A DNA stretch of 64,000 nt, taken from positions 1 through 64,000 of the forward strand of contig NZ_PVUE01000015.1 of NCBI RefSeq assembly GCF_003003235.1, given 5' to 3'. Shown piece after piece: positions 63,045 to 64,000 of the stretch; positions within the stretch are counted from its first letter, which is position 1, and each line of letters begins with the position of its first letter. Position numbers and translations under genes: made by a program. Source of the stretch: Antricoccus suffuscus (GTDB lineage: Bacteria; Actinomycetota; Actinomycetes; Mycobacteriales; Antricoccaceae). Below the pieces are notes generated by a model that saw only the letters and a list, made by a program, of their open reading frames with translations, did no database searches and was not told the DNA's origin.

Positions 63045-64000
63045 ATGCCTGAATCTCACGCGCGCCGCCGCGAAGCCCTCCGTTCCGTGCTGCGTGAGCG
63101 CGCGGTCGATGCTGCACTGGTCACCAACCTGATCAATGTGCGTTATCTGACCGGGTTCACCGGCTCTAATGCGGCGCTGCTGATCGGCACCGAGCCGTCG
63201 ATGGACGTCTTCAGCACTGACGGGCGCTATGTCACCCAGTCCGAGGCCGAGGTGCCTGACCTGCCGCTGCACGTCGGCCGCGCGTCGGCGACGGCATTGC
63301 TTGAACGAGCCGAGGCTACGGCGCACAAGATTGCCTACGAGACCCATGTGGTCAGCGTCGACGACGCGCGACGGCTGCAGGACTCGGCGCCGAAACTCGA
63401 GTTCGTCAGTATCGACAGCGCGGTCGAGGACCTGCGCGCGATCAAAGACGACCAGGAGATCGAGTTGCTTCGCCAGGCCGCGGCGATCGCCGATCAAGCG
63501 CTGGCTCAGATGATCGAGGCCGGCGGGATCATCGCCGGTCGCACCGAGCGCGAGATCGCCCTGGAGCTGGACTTCCGGATGTTGCGCCTGGGCGCCGAAG
63601 AGGTGTCTTTCGAGTCGATCGTGGCGACCGGGCCCAACTCGGCTATCCCGCACCACAGCCCGACGGACCGCCTCCTCGCGTCCGGCGACCTGATCAAGCT
63701 CGACTTCGGTGCGACGTACCTCGGCTACCACTCAGACATGACCCGCACGTACGCCGTGGGCCGGATCGCCGACTGGCAGCGCGAGATTTACGAGCTCGTC
63801 GCACAGTCGCAGGCGGCCGGTTCGGAGGCCCTCGAGATCGGCAAGACAGGCAAGGACATCGACACCGTGTCGCGCGAGATCATCACGGCGGCCGGGTACG
63901 GCGACACGTTCGCGCACAGCCTCGGGCACGGCGTTGGACTCGAAGTGCACGAGGCGCCCAACCTCTCCCAGTTGGCGGAGACTAAACTGGCGGATCGGGT
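63045..64000 (+). CDS. M24 family Xaa-Pro aminopeptidase, 3'-truncated by window end
   Basis: At least 318 residues; the frame is open at the window edge. N-terminal creatinase-like domain (about 1-130, VRYLTGFTGSNAALLIG) and the pita-bread catalytic domain with metal ligands in LIKLDFGATYLGYHSDMTRT (two Asp) and SLGHGVGLEVHEAPNLS (His). The C-terminal Glu ligands would lie beyond the window. By position after aroQ it corresponds to the PepQ/PepE-like gene Rv2535c. efp and nusB usually follow in Actinobacteria. Confidence 0.92.
   Translation, partial: MPESHARRREALRSVLRERAVDAALVTNLINVRYLTGFTGSNAALLIGTEPSMDVFSTDGRYVTQSEAEVPDLPLHVGRASATALLERAEATAHKIAYETHVVSVDDARRLQDSAPKLEFVSIDSAVEDLRAIKDDQEIELLRQAAAIADQALAQMIEAGGIIAGRTEREIALELDFRMLRLGAEEVSFESIVATGPNSAIPHHSPTDRLLASGDLIKLDFGATYLGYHSDMTRTYAVGRIADWQREIYELVAQSQAAGSEALEIGKTGKDIDTVSREIITAAGYGDTFAHSLGHGVGLEVHEAPNLSQLAETKLADR

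Overview
This window reads as chromosomal core DNA from a high-GC actinobacterium. Evidence: strong GC bias at third positions, many GTG starts, an ANTAR response regulator, a phosphatidylinositol mannoside (PIM) gene block, a DUF222/HNH (13E12-type) fragment at the left edge, and a gene order that matches blocks of the Mycobacterium tuberculosis map almost gene for gene (pdtaR-polA-rpsA-coaE; thrS-HIT-pgsA-patA-pimA-pdxS-pdxT-yebC-ruvCAB-yajC-secDF-apt-rel-ppi-glyoxalase-hisS-aspS; rarA-alaS-ruvX-mltG-aroE-pilD-aroC-aroK-aroB-aroQ-M24 peptidase). No mycolate-specific genes are visible. My guess is a non-mycolate Frankiales/Geodermatophilales-like lineage, but species and family cannot be fixed from the sequence alone.

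Layout. 1-890: end of a DUF222/HNH gene. 979-1109: an odd tRNA-Leu(CAA) with its terminator. 1229-7237: ANTAR regulator pdtaR and a complete branched-chain amino acid ABC transporter operon livJHMGF. 7317-15982: GNAT, thioesterase, polA, methyltransferase, rpsA, a small unknown gene, coaE and a lipoprotein. 16053-17159: four tRNA genes (Val-CAC, Gly, Cys, Val-GAC) around a small membrane protein gene. 17322-24840: thioesterase, thrS, the PIM operon and pdxS. 24881-30717: DUF2207 protein, pdxT, yebC, ruvCAB. 30887-37848: yajC-secD-secF-apt-rel. 37887-42593: cyclophilin, MBL hydrolase, hisS, aspS. 42862-44783: metZ-rhodanese-DUF1737 operon, read leftward under a SAM-IV-type riboswitch. 44953-52647: LLM oxidoreductase, PadR with its membrane partner, thioesterase, aminotransferase, oxidoreductase, DUF5302, rarA. 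52727-57793: two small membrane genes, alaS, ruvX, mltG. 57815-62965: shikimate pathway cluster (aroE, prepilin peptidase, aroC, aroK, aroB, aroQ). 63045-end: an M24 aminopeptidase that runs off the window.

The most unusual signal is not a gene. Four intergenic gaps (near 17.2, 26.8, 42.7 and 59.6 kb) each hold one copy of a 63-bp element. Every copy is built from two near-palindromic 12-mers (consensus close to GYACAWWTGTRC) whose starts are exactly 51 bp apart. Three of the four copies are followed, on the same side, by a short tandem array with a 21-22 bp period whose units carry GACGGAT. A fifth gap (23.28 kb) has the array alone. I do not recognise this composite repeat.

Other points worth attention: at least nine genes seem to have leaderless starts (TANNNT 6-7 nt before the start codon); a GlnR-like half-site precedes livJ; two tandem perfect palindromes precede coaE; and SecF carries a histone-H1-like Ala/Lys/Pro tail encoded by repeated DNA.
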